In this document: piece by piece, positions 32,850 through 40,776 of the stretch
Numbering within the stretch: position 1 is the stretch's first letter
How the letters are laid out: each line of letters opens with the position of its first letter
Origin: an uncultured Reyranella sp.
GTDB lineage: Bacteria > Pseudomonadota > Alphaproteobacteria > Reyranellales > Reyranellaceae
Assembly: GCF_945957355.1 (NCBI RefSeq)
Contig: NZ_CAMFKM010000005.1
Coordinates: forward strand, 248,001 to 312,000
Direction of reading: 5' to 3'
Length of the DNA: 64,000 nt
Translations under genes and position numbers: made by a program
The notes under the pieces: generated by a model
The model's database searches: none
Told to the model about the DNA's origin: nothing
The model's input: the letters and a program-made list of their open reading frames with translations, nothing else

Positions 32850-32866
32850 TGGTAGGCCCGGCAGGA
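32850..32866. repeat. attR, right 17-bp attachment repeat inside the tRNA 3' end
   Basis: Identical to 22618-22634. It covers the last 17 nt of the tRNA including the encoded CCA, so integration leaves the tRNA intact on this side. Confidence 0.85.
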
Positions 32867-32925
32867 TTCGAACCTGCGACATAACCGTTATGAGCGGCTC
32901 GTTCTAACCGCTGAACTACGGGCCC
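32850..32925 (-). tRNA. tRNA with CAU anticodon, probably tRNA-Ile2 (lysidine type)
   Basis: The 76-nt gene folds as a complete cloverleaf. The acceptor pairs GGGCCCG with CGGGCCU (one G-U pair), the anticodon loop is CUCAUAA, the T-arm is GGTTCGAATCC and the CCA is encoded. The anticodon CAU fits either Met or Ile2. The GGGCCCGTAGTTC start and the CCGCTCATAACGG stem-loop resemble alphaproteobacterial Ile2 genes more than elongator Met (from memory). It is the integration target of the element. Confidence 0.85.
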
Positions 32926-32953
32926 CCAGTACCGGCATCGGCCGGCACGGCCG

Positions 32954-32973
32954 CGCCCCGGTGCACCGGGGCG
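32954..32973. terminator. GC-rich hairpin between tRNA and the response regulator
   Basis: CGCCCCGG and CCGGGGCG form a perfect 8-bp stem around TGCA. It lies just after the stop codon of the minus-strand regulator, but lacks a T-run, so termination is only possible, not certain. Confidence 0.4.
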
Positions 32974-32989
32974 GGACCTTATAGCCCGG

Positions 32990-33697
32990 CTATTCGGCGG
33001 GGGGCACGAACATATAGCCGACACCCCGCACCGTGCGGATCACCGTCGGCTTGTCCGGCGCCGGCTCGATCTTGCGCCGGATGCGCGTGATCCGGAGGTC
33101 GATCGCGCGGTCGAACGGGTCCCGGGCGCGGTGGCTGGTCGTCTCCAGCAGCCAGTCGCGCGATAATGGCCGGTTGGGGTTCTCGGCGAAGGTCTTCAGG
33201 ATGTCGAACTCGCCCGAGGTGAGTGGCACGTCGCCGTTCTCGCCGTCCAGGAGCTGGCGCTTGGACAGGTCGAGCATGTGCCCACCCATCTTCACCCGCT
33301 CCAGCCGCGACGGTGTGGCCTTGTTCACGGACCGGCGCAGTACGCTCTTGCAGCGGGCCAGCAGCTCGCGCGGCTCGTAGGGCTTGGCGACATAGTCGTC
33401 GGCGCCGCTCTCGAGGCCCAGCACCTTGTCGACCGGATCGCTGGCGGCCGTCAGCATGATGATGCCGACGCGGGCGCTGCTCTCGCGCAGCCAGCGGGCC
33501 AGCGCGAACCCGTCTTCGGGACCTGGGAGCTGGACGTCGAGCAGGACGAGGTCCGGCATGGCGCGCGCGATCTGGCGGCGCATCTGGGCGCCGTTTTCGA
33601 CGGCGGTCACCTTGAGCTCGTGGTTTGAAAGATAGGTCTCGGCGGCCTTACGCTGAAATGCGTCGTCCTCGACCAATAATACGGACGGTAGCTGCAT
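32990..33697 (-). CDS. OmpR-family two-component response regulator
   Basis: The 235-aa protein has a receiver domain with the acidic pair VEDDA, phosphoacceptor D54 (LVLLDVQLPG) and switch Lys (YVAKPYEP). A C-terminal winged helix ends IRTVRGVGYMFVP. It is divergent from the hybrid histidine kinase at 33853 across a 155-bp AT-rich gap and is probably the output of that phosphorelay. Target genes are not evident. Confidence 0.92.
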   Translation of the reverse strand: MQLPSVLLVEDDAFQRKAAETYLSNHELKVTAVENGAQMRRQIARAMPDLVLLDVQLPGPEDGFALARWLRESSARVGIIMLTAASDPVDKVLGLESGADDYVAKPYEPRELLARCKSVLRRSVNKATPSRLERVKMGGHMLDLSKRQLLDGENGDVPLTSGEFDILKTFAENPNRPLSRDWLLETTSHRARDPFDRAIDLRITRIRRKIEPAPDKPTVIRTVRGVGYMFVPPAE

Positions 33698-33852
33698 ATC
33701 TTAACCTAATAAATGACTTTTAATGCCTTCAAAATAACACTATTTCTCAACGAATTATATCGTTTTCTTGATATTTTTGATACGATTGGGTCCGCGCAAT
33801 TCCTAGCCGCGTTCCATGGGCGGCGCCCCAAGCCCTAGTCTCCAGGATTTGA
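33698..33852. promoter_or_regulatory. AT-rich divergent promoter region
   Basis: This 155-bp gap is strikingly AT-rich in an otherwise GC-rich window. On the minus strand a TATAAT hexamer occurs at 33754-33759, a plausible -10 for the response regulator. No convincing -35 or operator can be named. Confidence 0.4.
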
Positions 33853-35928
33853 ATGTCGCTCGCCGTTGCCGACCCGGCCGCCCAGCAGGACCGTTTCGTC
33901 CGCGCCGAGCTGGTCAGGCGCCTGTTCGAGGGATCGGCGCCCTCGCGCTATTTCTCCTTCGTCCTGTGGCCGGTGATCGCGGCGATCTACTGGCGGCAGA
34001 TCGACCCGAGCGAGCTGGCTGGACCTTTCGTGGCGTACCTGGCCGTGACCCTGGGCTTCGACGTCCTGCGCCGCAATTTCGCGCGGGCTCGTCCGGGCGA
34101 CGAGCAGACCCTGCACTGGGGGTGGTGGTTCGCAGGCTTTACCTTCCTGACCGGCGCCTGCTGGGGATGGGCGGGCTTCGTACTGGCTGCCAAGGATTTC
34201 GAGTTGCAGCGCATGCTGCTCGGCCTGGTGTTGCTGGCCACGATCACGACGGCGGTGCCGATCCGGTCCGCCCATCCGCCGACCTTCTACGCCTTCGCTG
34301 TGGCCACGACGGCGCCGTTGCTGTTGGTGCTGATCACCTCGGGCGGGCCGTTCTATCAGCTCGTTGGCATCGCCGGCGCGGCCTACGTCGCACACCTCAT
34401 GGCCTATGTGCGCGACGTGCATCGCTGGCAGTACGACAATATCGCGCTGGCCTACGAGAAGGAGGATCTCGCGCGCCGGCTGCAGGTCGCTTACGACGCC
34501 GCGCTGGTGGCTCAGCGCGAGGCGGAGGAAGCCAATCAGGCCAAGTCGACCTTCCTCGCCACGATGAGCCACGAGATTCGCACGCCGATGAATGGCGTGC
34601 TGGGCATGATCGACGTGCTGGAGCGCACCGAGCTTTCGCCCGACCAACGCGACCAGCTGGGCACCGTGCGCCATTCGGCGGCCTCGCTGCTGCGGATCAT
34701 CGACGACATCCTGGACTTCTCCAAGATCGAGGCGGGGCATCTCGATCTCGAGCGGCTGGAGCTCTCGACGGTCGAGCTGATCGAAGGCGTGGCCGAGACG
34801 CTGGCCGCGAAGGCGGCCGAGAAGCGACTGCTCCTGTCGGCCTTCGTGGCGCCCGACGTGCCCGCCCGGGTGATCGGCGATCCACTGCGCCTGCAGCAGA
34901 TCCTGTTCAACCTGCTGGGCAATGCCATCAAGTTCACCGAGACGGGCTCCGTCCGCCTCGTGCTCGAACGCGCGCCGGCCGATCTTCGCCAGGGACTCAG
35001 ACTCCGCATCCGGGTCGTCGACACCGGCATTGGCCTCACCGCCGAGCAGTGCGACCGGCTGTTCAATCCCTTCGTCCAGGCCGACAGTTCGACGACGCGC
35101 CGTTTCGGCGGTACCGGCCTCGGTCTCTCCATCGTGCGGCGCCTCGCCGAGGCGATGCAGGGCAGCGTCGCGATCGACAGCGAGCCGGGCGTCGGCTCGA
35201 CCTTCACCGTCACGGTGCAGCTCGGCGCTGCGCCAGCCGAGCCGATTGCGGCCGATCTGCCGCTGAAGGATCTGTCGCTCGTCCTGTCGCTGCCCGATCC
35301 GGAGGAAAGCGCCGCGATCGCGCACTACCTGCGCGATGCCGGCGCCGAGGTCGATGTCGTGGTGTCGAACCTGGCGGCCGTGGGCATCGATGGCACGAAG
35401 AACCTGGTCGCCCTCGCCGACCTCAAGCGCCCGTGGCGGCGCGATGTCGTCGTGCGCACGATCGCGCGAGCTGCCGGCAGGATCAACTGCCCGACGGCTT
35501 CCGCCAGAACACCGGATCCGGTTGGACAGTTGGATGGGCGTGTCCTCGTCGTCGACGACAATTCCGTCAACCGCAGGATCCTGGCACGGCAGGTCGAACT
35601 GGCGGGCGCCTCGACCGACGTGGCGGCGAGCGGCGAGGAGGCCCTGCGTCTCTGGCGCAAGGGCGGCTACGACCTGGTGCTGGCCGACCTGCAGATGCCG
35701 GACATGGACGGGTTCGAGCTGGCGCGGCACATCCGCGAAGGCGAGGCCCGGGAGGGCCGTGCGCGCCTGCCGATCCTCGCCGTCACCGCCAGCGCGCTCG
35801 AGGGAGAAGAAGAGCGCAGCCGGGCAGCCGGCATGGACGGTTTCATCACCAAGCCGGTCGGCATCGAGCAATTGCGCGCGACGCTCGACGTCTGGCTGAA
35901 GGATGCGACTGGGAGACGTGTGGCATGA
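33853..35928 (+). CDS. Membrane-bound hybrid sensor histidine kinase
   Basis: The 691-aa protein has several hydrophobic segments in residues about 30-190, forming a membrane sensor region without a large periplasmic domain. A coiled linker leads to the HisKA motif [17 protein letters not shown] (His near residue 239). The HATPase region follows with [17 protein letters not shown] and [10 protein letters not shown] degenerate receiver-like stretch precedes a canonical C-terminal receiver with VDDN and DLQMPDMDG (Asp near 612). The Hpt gene overlaps its stop as ATGA. Confidence 0.92.
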   Translation: MSLAVADPAAQQDRFVRAELVRRLFEGSAPSRYFSFVLWPVIAAIYWRQIDPSELAGPFVAYLAVTLGFDVLRRNFARARPGDEQTLHWGWWFAGFTFLTGACWGWAGFVLAAKDFELQRMLLGLVLLATITTAVPIRSAHPPTFYAFAVATTAPLLLVLITSGGPFYQLVGIAGAAYVAHLMAYVRDVHRWQYDNIALAYEKEDLARRLQVAYDAALVAQREAEEANQAKSTFLATMSHEIRTPMNGVLGMIDVLERTELSPDQRDQLGTVRHSAASLLRIIDDILDFSKIEAGHLDLERLELSTVELIEGVAETLAAKAAEKRLLLSAFVAPDVPARVIGDPLRLQQILFNLLGNAIKFTETGSVRLVLERAPADLRQGLRLRIRVVDTGIGLTAEQCDRLFNPFVQADSSTTRRFGGTGLGLSIVRRLAEAMQGSVAIDSEPGVGSTFTVTVQLGAAPAEPIAADLPLKDLSLVLSLPDPEESAAIAHYLRDAGAEVDVVVSNLAAVGIDGTKNLVALADLKRPWRRDVVVRTIARAAGRINCPTASARTPDPVGQLDGRVLVVDDNSVNRRILARQVELAGASTDVAASGEEALRLWRKGGYDLVLADLQMPDMDGFELARHIREGEAREGRARLPILAVTASALEGEEERSRAAGMDGFITKPVGIEQLRATLDVWLKDATGRRVA

Positions 35929-36251
35929 ATCTGGCCTATGATCGCGGCAGGCTGGCCGAGCTGTTCGGCGACGACCCTGTCACGCTGGCCGAGATCGAAC
36001 GCGAGTTCCTCGACACGGCGCGCGGCGCCGAACGCGAGATCCGCGACACGGATGATCTGGAGACAATCGCGCAGGCGGCGCATCGCGTGAAAGGCGCGTC
36101 GGGCATGATCGGCGCCAACGCCTTGAGCCAGGTCGCCGCCGCCGTCGAAAAAGCGGCCAAGACGCACGGCCTTACGGCTGTGCGCCGACTGGAAGAGAGT
36201 TTCAGTCACGAGGTGACGAAGGTCGCCATCCTCATGTCGGACAGCGACTAG
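35925..36251 (+). CDS. Histidine phosphotransfer (Hpt) protein
   Basis: The 108-aa product has the Hpt signature [18 protein letters not shown], where the His accepts phosphate from the kinase's receiver. It is coupled to the kinase gene by ATGA overlap, and its 3' end overlaps the convergent thioesterase gene by 4 bp. It completes a His-Asp-His-Asp relay, most simply to the divergent OmpR regulator. Confidence 0.9.
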   Translation: MNLAYDRGRLAELFGDDPVTLAEIEREFLDTARGAEREIRDTDDLETIAQAAHRVKGASGMIGANALSQVAAAVEKAAKTHGLTAVRRLEESFSHEVTKVAILMSDSD

Positions 36252-37138
36252 CGTCGCGGCCGCAGCATCACCGTCGCGGAGTAGGAGAGCAGGGCGCGGT
36301 CGTTCTGTTCCAGCAGTCCGCGCAGGAAGGCGATCGACTTGCCGCGTTTGGGCACTTCCACGCGCGTGACCAGCGGCGCGGAGATGTCGCCGGCGGAGAG
36401 GAACTCGGCCGCGAACGAGACGGTGGTCGGTGCCATGTCGGTCGACATGGCCGCGGCGCGTGTGATGGCGGTGTCGGCGAAGCTCATCATGTAGCCGCCA
36501 TGGAGTGCGCCGCCGGAATTGCACATGCGCGCCAGGGTCGGCTGCACCAGCGAGGCGCCGTCGGCCTCCCGGCGCACGAAGGCCGGACCGATATGGGTCG
36601 AGTAGGGGCTCGCCTTGAACGGCTCGAAGCCTTCGGGCACGAGCTGCGGCGGCAGGTCGATCCGTGACGGTGCCTGCTCGTCCTTGCGCGCCATCGCCTT
36701 GGCGCGCGCGACGTGCCGGCAGACGCCGGACCACAGCGCGATCGTCCGGCCTTCCTGGGTGATCGAGCCGCGCGCGAAGGCGAGGCGGCCCGTCACCTGA
36801 AGCGGCTCGCCGCGCGCTTCCAGCGGCGGTCCGATGACGGCGCCGTTGAGGAATTCGACGGCGATGCTCACCGTCATGGCGAAGGACGTGTTGGTGCCGC
36901 CGTCGGCGGCGCGGCCGGCCACGAGGCAGAGCGCATAGTCGGCGAAGGTCAGGATGCCGCCGCCATGCACGCCGCCCATGTAATTGCTGTGGCGTGGCAG
37001 GGTCGGCAGCACGCAGTGCACCGTGCCAGCCTTCCGGGCATCGCCCTGGAGGTCGAAATAGAACGGCCCGACATGATCCTCGAACGGATCCGGCGGCACG
37101 AACACGGTGTAGCGGGAGAGGTCGATCGTATCGGGCAT
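36248..37138 (-). CDS. Double-hotdog acyl-CoA thioesterase (PaaI-like)
   Basis: The 296-aa protein contains two PaaI-type hotdog domains in tandem. The first has NYMGGVHGGGILTFADYALC, the second GGALHGGYMMSFADTAI. HGG is the acyl-CoA binding signature. The start at 37138 (MPDTIDLSRY) is preferred to 37189 because it matches where the conserved sequence begins. It is transcribed divergently from the enoyl-CoA hydratase at 37217 and probably hydrolyses acyl-CoA esters. Confidence 0.85.
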   Translation of the reverse strand: MPDTIDLSRYTVFVPPDPFEDHVGPFYFDLQGDARKAGTVHCVLPTLPRHSNYMGGVHGGGILTFADYALCLVAGRAADGGTNTSFAMTVSIAVEFLNGAVIGPPLEARGEPLQVTGRLAFARGSITQEGRTIALWSGVCRHVARAKAMARKDEQAPSRIDLPPQLVPEGFEPFKASPYSTHIGPAFVRREADGASLVQPTLARMCNSGGALHGGYMMSFADTAITRAAAMSTDMAPTTVSFAAEFLSAGDISAPLVTRVEVPKRGKSIAFLRGLLEQNDRALLSYSATVMLRPRR

Positions 37139-37216
37139 TGGCTCTTGTGAAGCGTCGTGGGCGGGTTCTAATAGGGGAGAATCGCGCAATCACAAAGAGC
37201 CACGGAGCGAAACGCC

Positions 37217-38002
37217 ATGGGCGAAGCCACCCACAAGATCGAGGTCCGGCGCGACAAGCGCGATGCCGGAACGGTGGCCCATCTGGTGTTCGACAATGCG
37301 CGGCGTCTCAACGTCCTGAACCCGTCCGCCCTGCACGATCTCACCGCGACCTTCCACGCGTTCTCGACCGAGGAGGATCTGCGCGTCGTCGTCTTCTCCG
37401 GTGCTGGCGGCCGGGCCTTCATCGGCGGCGCCGACATCAACCACATGGCCGGGATGCGCACCTCCGAGGATGGTCGCGCCTTCATCACCATGGTCCACAA
37501 GCTCTGCCAGTCCATCCGCGACTGTCCGGTGCCGGTGATCTGTCGCCTGGAAGGCTACACGCTGGGTGCCGGCCTCGAAGTGGCGGCCGCCTGCGACCTG
37601 CGCATCGCCACCGACACGGCGCATTTCGGCATGCCGGAGGTCAAGGTCGGCATTCCCTCCGTCGTCGAGGCGGCGCTGCTGCCCCGCCTGATCGGCTGGG
37701 GCCGCACGTCGTGGATGCTTCTCACTGGCGAGAACATCGACTCCGCCAAGGCCGAGGCCTGGGGCATGGTCGAGCAAGTCGTCGAGACGGCGAAGATCGA
37801 CGCGGCCGTCGAGCGTTGCGTGCATTCCATCGTTGATGCGACGCCGCTTGCCGTGCGGGCGCAGAAGCGGCTGATGCGCCGCTGGGAGCGGCTGCCGCTC
37901 GACGAGGCCGTTCAGGCCGGCATCGATTCCTTTGCCCAGTCGGTTGCCGAGGGCGAGCACATCGAGCGCATGGGCGCCTTCGTCAACCGCAAGAAGAAGT
38001 AA
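37217..38002 (+). CDS. Enoyl-CoA hydratase/isomerase
   Basis: The 261-aa crotonase has the oxyanion segment GRAFIGGADINHMAG and the second loop CRLEGYTLGAGLEVAAACDL. A Glu in the expected hydratase position follows (FGMPEVKVGIPS). It lies 21 bp upstream of the AtuA-family gene, and the pair is probably co-transcribed. It resembles hydratases acting on branched or medium-chain enoyl-CoA, but the substrate is not determined. Confidence 0.9.
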   Translation: MGEATHKIEVRRDKRDAGTVAHLVFDNARRLNVLNPSALHDLTATFHAFSTEEDLRVVVFSGAGGRAFIGGADINHMAGMRTSEDGRAFITMVHKLCQSIRDCPVPVICRLEGYTLGAGLEVAAACDLRIATDTAHFGMPEVKVGIPSVVEAALLPRLIGWGRTSWMLLTGENIDSAKAEAWGMVEQVVETAKIDAAVERCVHSIVDATPLAVRAQKRLMRRWERLPLDEAVQAGIDSFAQSVAEGEHIERMGAFVNRKKK

Positions 38003-38023
38003 GGTGTCGAAGGGGGCTGCGCG

Positions 38024-39823
38024 ATGAGCAAGAAGACGGTCCGCATCGGCTGCCATTCGGGCTTCTGGGGCGACACCGAGACCGCCGCGGTGCAGCTCGT
38101 GCGGCACGGCGACGTCGACTATCTGGTGAGCGACTATCTCGCCGAAGTGACCATGTCGATCATGGCGGCGCAGAAGCTGCGCAATCCGCAGGCGGGCTAT
38201 GCCATCGACTTCGTCTCGGTCGTCATGGCGCCGCTGGCGCGCGAGATCGCCGAGAAGAAGATCAAGGTCGTGACCAATGCCGGGGGCGTCAATCCACTCG
38301 CGTGCCGCGATGCAGTGCTGAAAGCCTGCGTGGCTGCGGGCGTGACGCTCAAGGTCGCGGTCGTGCTGGGCGACGACATCCTGCCGCGCGCCGACGAATT
38401 CCGCGCCGCCGGCATCCGCGAGATGGACACGGGCGCCGAGCTGCCCTCGAAGATCGCCAGCATGAATGCCTATCTCGGCGGCTTCCCGATCGCCCGGGCG
38501 CTGGCCGAAGGCGCCGACGTGGTCATCACCGGACGCTGCGTCGATTCCGCCGTCACATTGGGCGCGTTGATCCACGCGTTCTCGTGGACACCGGAAGAGT
38601 TCGATCGTCTCGCCGCCGGCACGCTGTGCGGCCACATCATCGAATGCGGCGCGCAGTGCAACGGCGGCAACTTCACCGATTGGCGGCTGGTGCCCGACTA
38701 CGACAATATGGGCTTCCCGATCGCCGAGGTGTCGGACGACGGAAGCTTCGTGCTCTCGAAGCCCGACGATACCGGCGGCCTGATCACGACCGCGACGGTC
38801 GCCGAGCAGATGCTCTACGAGATCGGCGATCCGCGCGCCTACATGGTGCCGGACGTGGTGTGCGACTTCACGCAGGCGACCTACGAGCAGGTCGGCAAGG
38901 ACCGCGTGCGGGTGAGCGGTGCCCGCGGCCGCCCGCCCACCGACACCTACAAGGTTTCGACGACCTGGCCCGACGGCTACAAGTTCAGCTCGATCTTCAT
39001 GCTGGGCGGCCGCGAGGCGGTGGCCAAGGGCCGCCACAGCGCGGAGTCGATCATCAAGAAGACGCGCCGCCTGTTCGGCGAGAAGGGCATGGCGGACTAT
39101 CGCGACGTCAGCATCGAGGTGATCGGCAGCGAGGCGACTTACGGGCCGCACGGCCGCGTGCCGGATGCGCGCGAGGTCGTCGTCAAGATCGCCGCCAAGC
39201 ACGACCAGAAGGAGGCGCTGGCGCTGCTCGGCCGTGAGATCTCGCCGATGTCGACCGGCGGCGTAGTCGGCATGACCGGCAGCTTCGGCGCCGGACGCGT
39301 CTCGCCGTCGCCCGTCATCCGCATGTTCTCCTGCCTGGTGCCGAAGTCGATGGTGCCGGTCACGGTGGACGTCGATGGCCATCGGATCGCGATGCAGGAA
39401 GGTGCGCTGAGCGGCGGCTTCACCTTGGCACAGCTTCCCGTCGAAGCGCCGGCGGCCCAACCCTTGCCGGCCGGCGATACGGTGACCGTGCCGCTGATCG
39501 CGCTGGCCTATGGGCGCTCCGGCGACAAGGGCGACAACGCCAATATCGGCATCTTCGCGCGCCAGCCGGAGTACGAGCCCATCCTCGACGCCGAGGTGAC
39601 GGAAGAGGCGGTTGCGAAGTATTTCGCCCACCGCATCGAGGGACCGGTCACGCGCTGGCGGCTGCCGGGTATCAAGGGCTTCAACTTCCTGCTGCGCAAG
39701 GCACTGGGCGGCGGCGGCATGGCCTCGCTCAAGGCCGATCCGCTGGCCAAGGCCTTCGCGCAGATGCTGCTGGACATGCCGGTGCGCGTGCCGAAGTCGC
39801 TGGGAGCGACGTTCGGCACTTAA
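38024..39823 (+). CDS. AtuA family protein (acyclic terpene utilisation-like)
   Basis: The 599-aa product matches AtuA/DUF1446 over most of its length. It has the N-terminal RIGCHSGFWGDTETAAVQL, the central VITGRCVDSAVTLGAL and IIECGAQCNGGNFTDW, plus a C-terminal ferredoxin-fold AtuA-like domain (from about residue 490: VPLIALAYGRSGDKGDNANIG). AtuA proteins are linked to citronellol/geraniol and related branched-acid degradation, with unknown biochemistry. Pairing with a crotonase and a thioesterase fits a branched acyl-CoA route. Confidence 0.9.
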   Translation: MSKKTVRIGCHSGFWGDTETAAVQLVRHGDVDYLVSDYLAEVTMSIMAAQKLRNPQAGYAIDFVSVVMAPLAREIAEKKIKVVTNAGGVNPLACRDAVLKACVAAGVTLKVAVVLGDDILPRADEFRAAGIREMDTGAELPSKIASMNAYLGGFPIARALAEGADVVITGRCVDSAVTLGALIHAFSWTPEEFDRLAAGTLCGHIIECGAQCNGGNFTDWRLVPDYDNMGFPIAEVSDDGSFVLSKPDDTGGLITTATVAEQMLYEIGDPRAYMVPDVVCDFTQATYEQVGKDRVRVSGARGRPPTDTYKVSTTWPDGYKFSSIFMLGGREAVAKGRHSAESIIKKTRRLFGEKGMADYRDVSIEVIGSEATYGPHGRVPDAREVVVKIAAKHDQKEALALLGREISPMSTGGVVGMTGSFGAGRVSPSPVIRMFSCLVPKSMVPVTVDVDGHRIAMQEGALSGGFTLAQLPVEAPAAQPLPAGDTVTVPLIALAYGRSGDKGDNANIGIFARQPEYEPILDAEVTEEAVAKYFAHRIEGPVTRWRLPGIKGFNFLLRKALGGGGMASLKADPLAKAFAQMLLDMPVRVPKSLGATFGT

Positions 39824-40002
39824 GCCCCTCGCGGCGTCGCGGAAAAGAGCATCAGTCCGGCTGTTACCGGCTTGTGGACCCGCCCGTCTGGAGCGGCGCA
39901 CCGTCCATCGCCCGGGCGTCGGCGGCAGCGCGACTGCGCGTGCATGACATCACCTTCCTGCTCTTGTCGGCCTCCCTGAATTCGCGTGCACCAGGATAAT
40001 AT

Positions 40003-40033
40003 CTATCGATTGACACAGTGTATCGACTGATAG
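40003..40033. promoter_or_regulatory. Imperfect palindrome upstream of the TetR/efflux operon
   Basis: CTATCGATTGACACAG and TGTATCGACTGATAG form an interrupted inverted repeat. The outer CTATC/GATAG arms are perfect and the interior is partly symmetric. It lies 34 bp before the TetR gene and is a natural site for autorepression. The rest of 39824-40067 shows no gene. Confidence 0.6.
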
Positions 40034-40067
40034 TAATTGGCTCGGGTCCGCACTGCTCAGGGTAGCG

Positions 40068-40760
40068 ATGATCAATATTCAGACCACTGGACGTGGCCGT
40101 CCCGGGACCCAGGCGAGGGGCGAGGATACGCGTCGGCGCATCCTGGAAAAGGCGCTCGATCTCTTTGCCGCCCACGGATACGAGGGCGCCAGCACCCGGC
40201 AGATCGCCGAGGGCGCGGGCGTGAATCTCCCGGCCATCCAATACTATTTCGGCAACAAGGAAGGCCTCTACCGGGCAATCATCGAGGACATCGTGGCCGA
40301 CACGGAGCGGCACATGTCCACGGTGCTGCCCCGCGTCCGAGCGGCGCTCGACGATCCGGAGGCCACGTCGGCCGAGCTGACGGAGCTTCTGTGCCAGACG
40401 CTCGAAGCCTTCGTCACCGTGGTGACGAGCGGCCCCCAGGTCGAGAGCCGCCGCCTGATCTTCGCGCGGGCCGAGGTGGAAGAGACGCCCGGACTCGACC
40501 GGATGCACGAGAACGGCATGCAGCAAATCTTCAATCCCTGTCTCGCACTCTTTGCCCGGATCCACGGAAAGTCCGAGGGCGACCCGGAGATGACGATGCG
40601 CACGATGGCGCTGATCGGGCAGGTCGTCATCTTCTGCAACAACCACAAGCGCCCCATCCTCAAGGCGGTCGGTCTCGACGGCGAGAACGTCCAGTTGATG
40701 AAGCAGATCGTGCGCGAGCAGACGCTCGCTATCTGCCGCGCCGTCGCGCCCGAAAAATAG
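40068..40760 (+). CDS. TetR/AcrR-family repressor, CecR-like C-terminal domain
   Basis: The 230-aa regulator has a TetR helix-turn-helix at residues about 22-65 (TRRRILEKALDLFAAHGYEG then TRQIAEGAGVNLPAIQYYFG). A C-terminal DUF1956-type ligand domain contains RLIFAREvE-like sequence (RLIFARAEVEETP). It heads the efflux operon and should repress it until an inducer binds. It precedes the lipoprotein gene by 16 bp. Confidence 0.9.
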   Translation: MINIQTTGRGRPGTQARGEDTRRRILEKALDLFAAHGYEGASTRQIAEGAGVNLPAIQYYFGNKEGLYRAIIEDIVADTERHMSTVLPRVRAALDDPEATSAELTELLCQTLEAFVTVVTSGPQVESRRLIFARAEVEETPGLDRMHENGMQQIFNPCLALFARIHGKSEGDPEMTMRTMALIGQVVIFCNNHKRPILKAVGLDGENVQLMKQIVREQTLAICRAVAPEK

Positions 40761-40776
40761 CGTCGCGAGTACCAGC

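Larger units (their letters stand above)
22618..32866. mobile_element. 10.25-kb integrated element with phage head genes (cf-PICI-like satellite or reduced prophage)
   Basis: The element is bounded by a perfect 17-bp direct repeat at 22618-22634 and 32850-32866. The right copy is the 3' end of a tRNA, and a tyrosine integrase lies next to it. All genes run in the + direction. Contents are a helicase, a repeat-rich candidate origin, TerL, a broken HNH, capsid, protease, a connector-like protein and portal, then a terminator and a regulatory/integration module. There are no tail, baseplate, holin, lysin or recognisable TerS genes. Capsid-forming phage-inducible islands are known to carry integrase, AlpA, primase and head genes while borrowing tails. 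Assignment to that class is inference. Confidence 0.85.

Noticed and set aside
22618..32866. Element as a complete temperate prophage
   Set aside because: No tail, tape-measure, holin, endolysin or lysogeny-repressor genes are recognisable, and the ends are precisely defined at 10.25 kb.
33816..35924. Alternative-frame reading through the histidine kinase gene
   Set aside because: The translation over the kinase region is Arg-rich and domainless; only its last part, from the ATG at 35925, encodes the Hpt protein.
37190..39901. Minus-strand open frame of 903 codons opposite the AtuA and crotonase genes
   Set aside because: Same artefact: antisense to two well-supported genes, no domain, biased composition.
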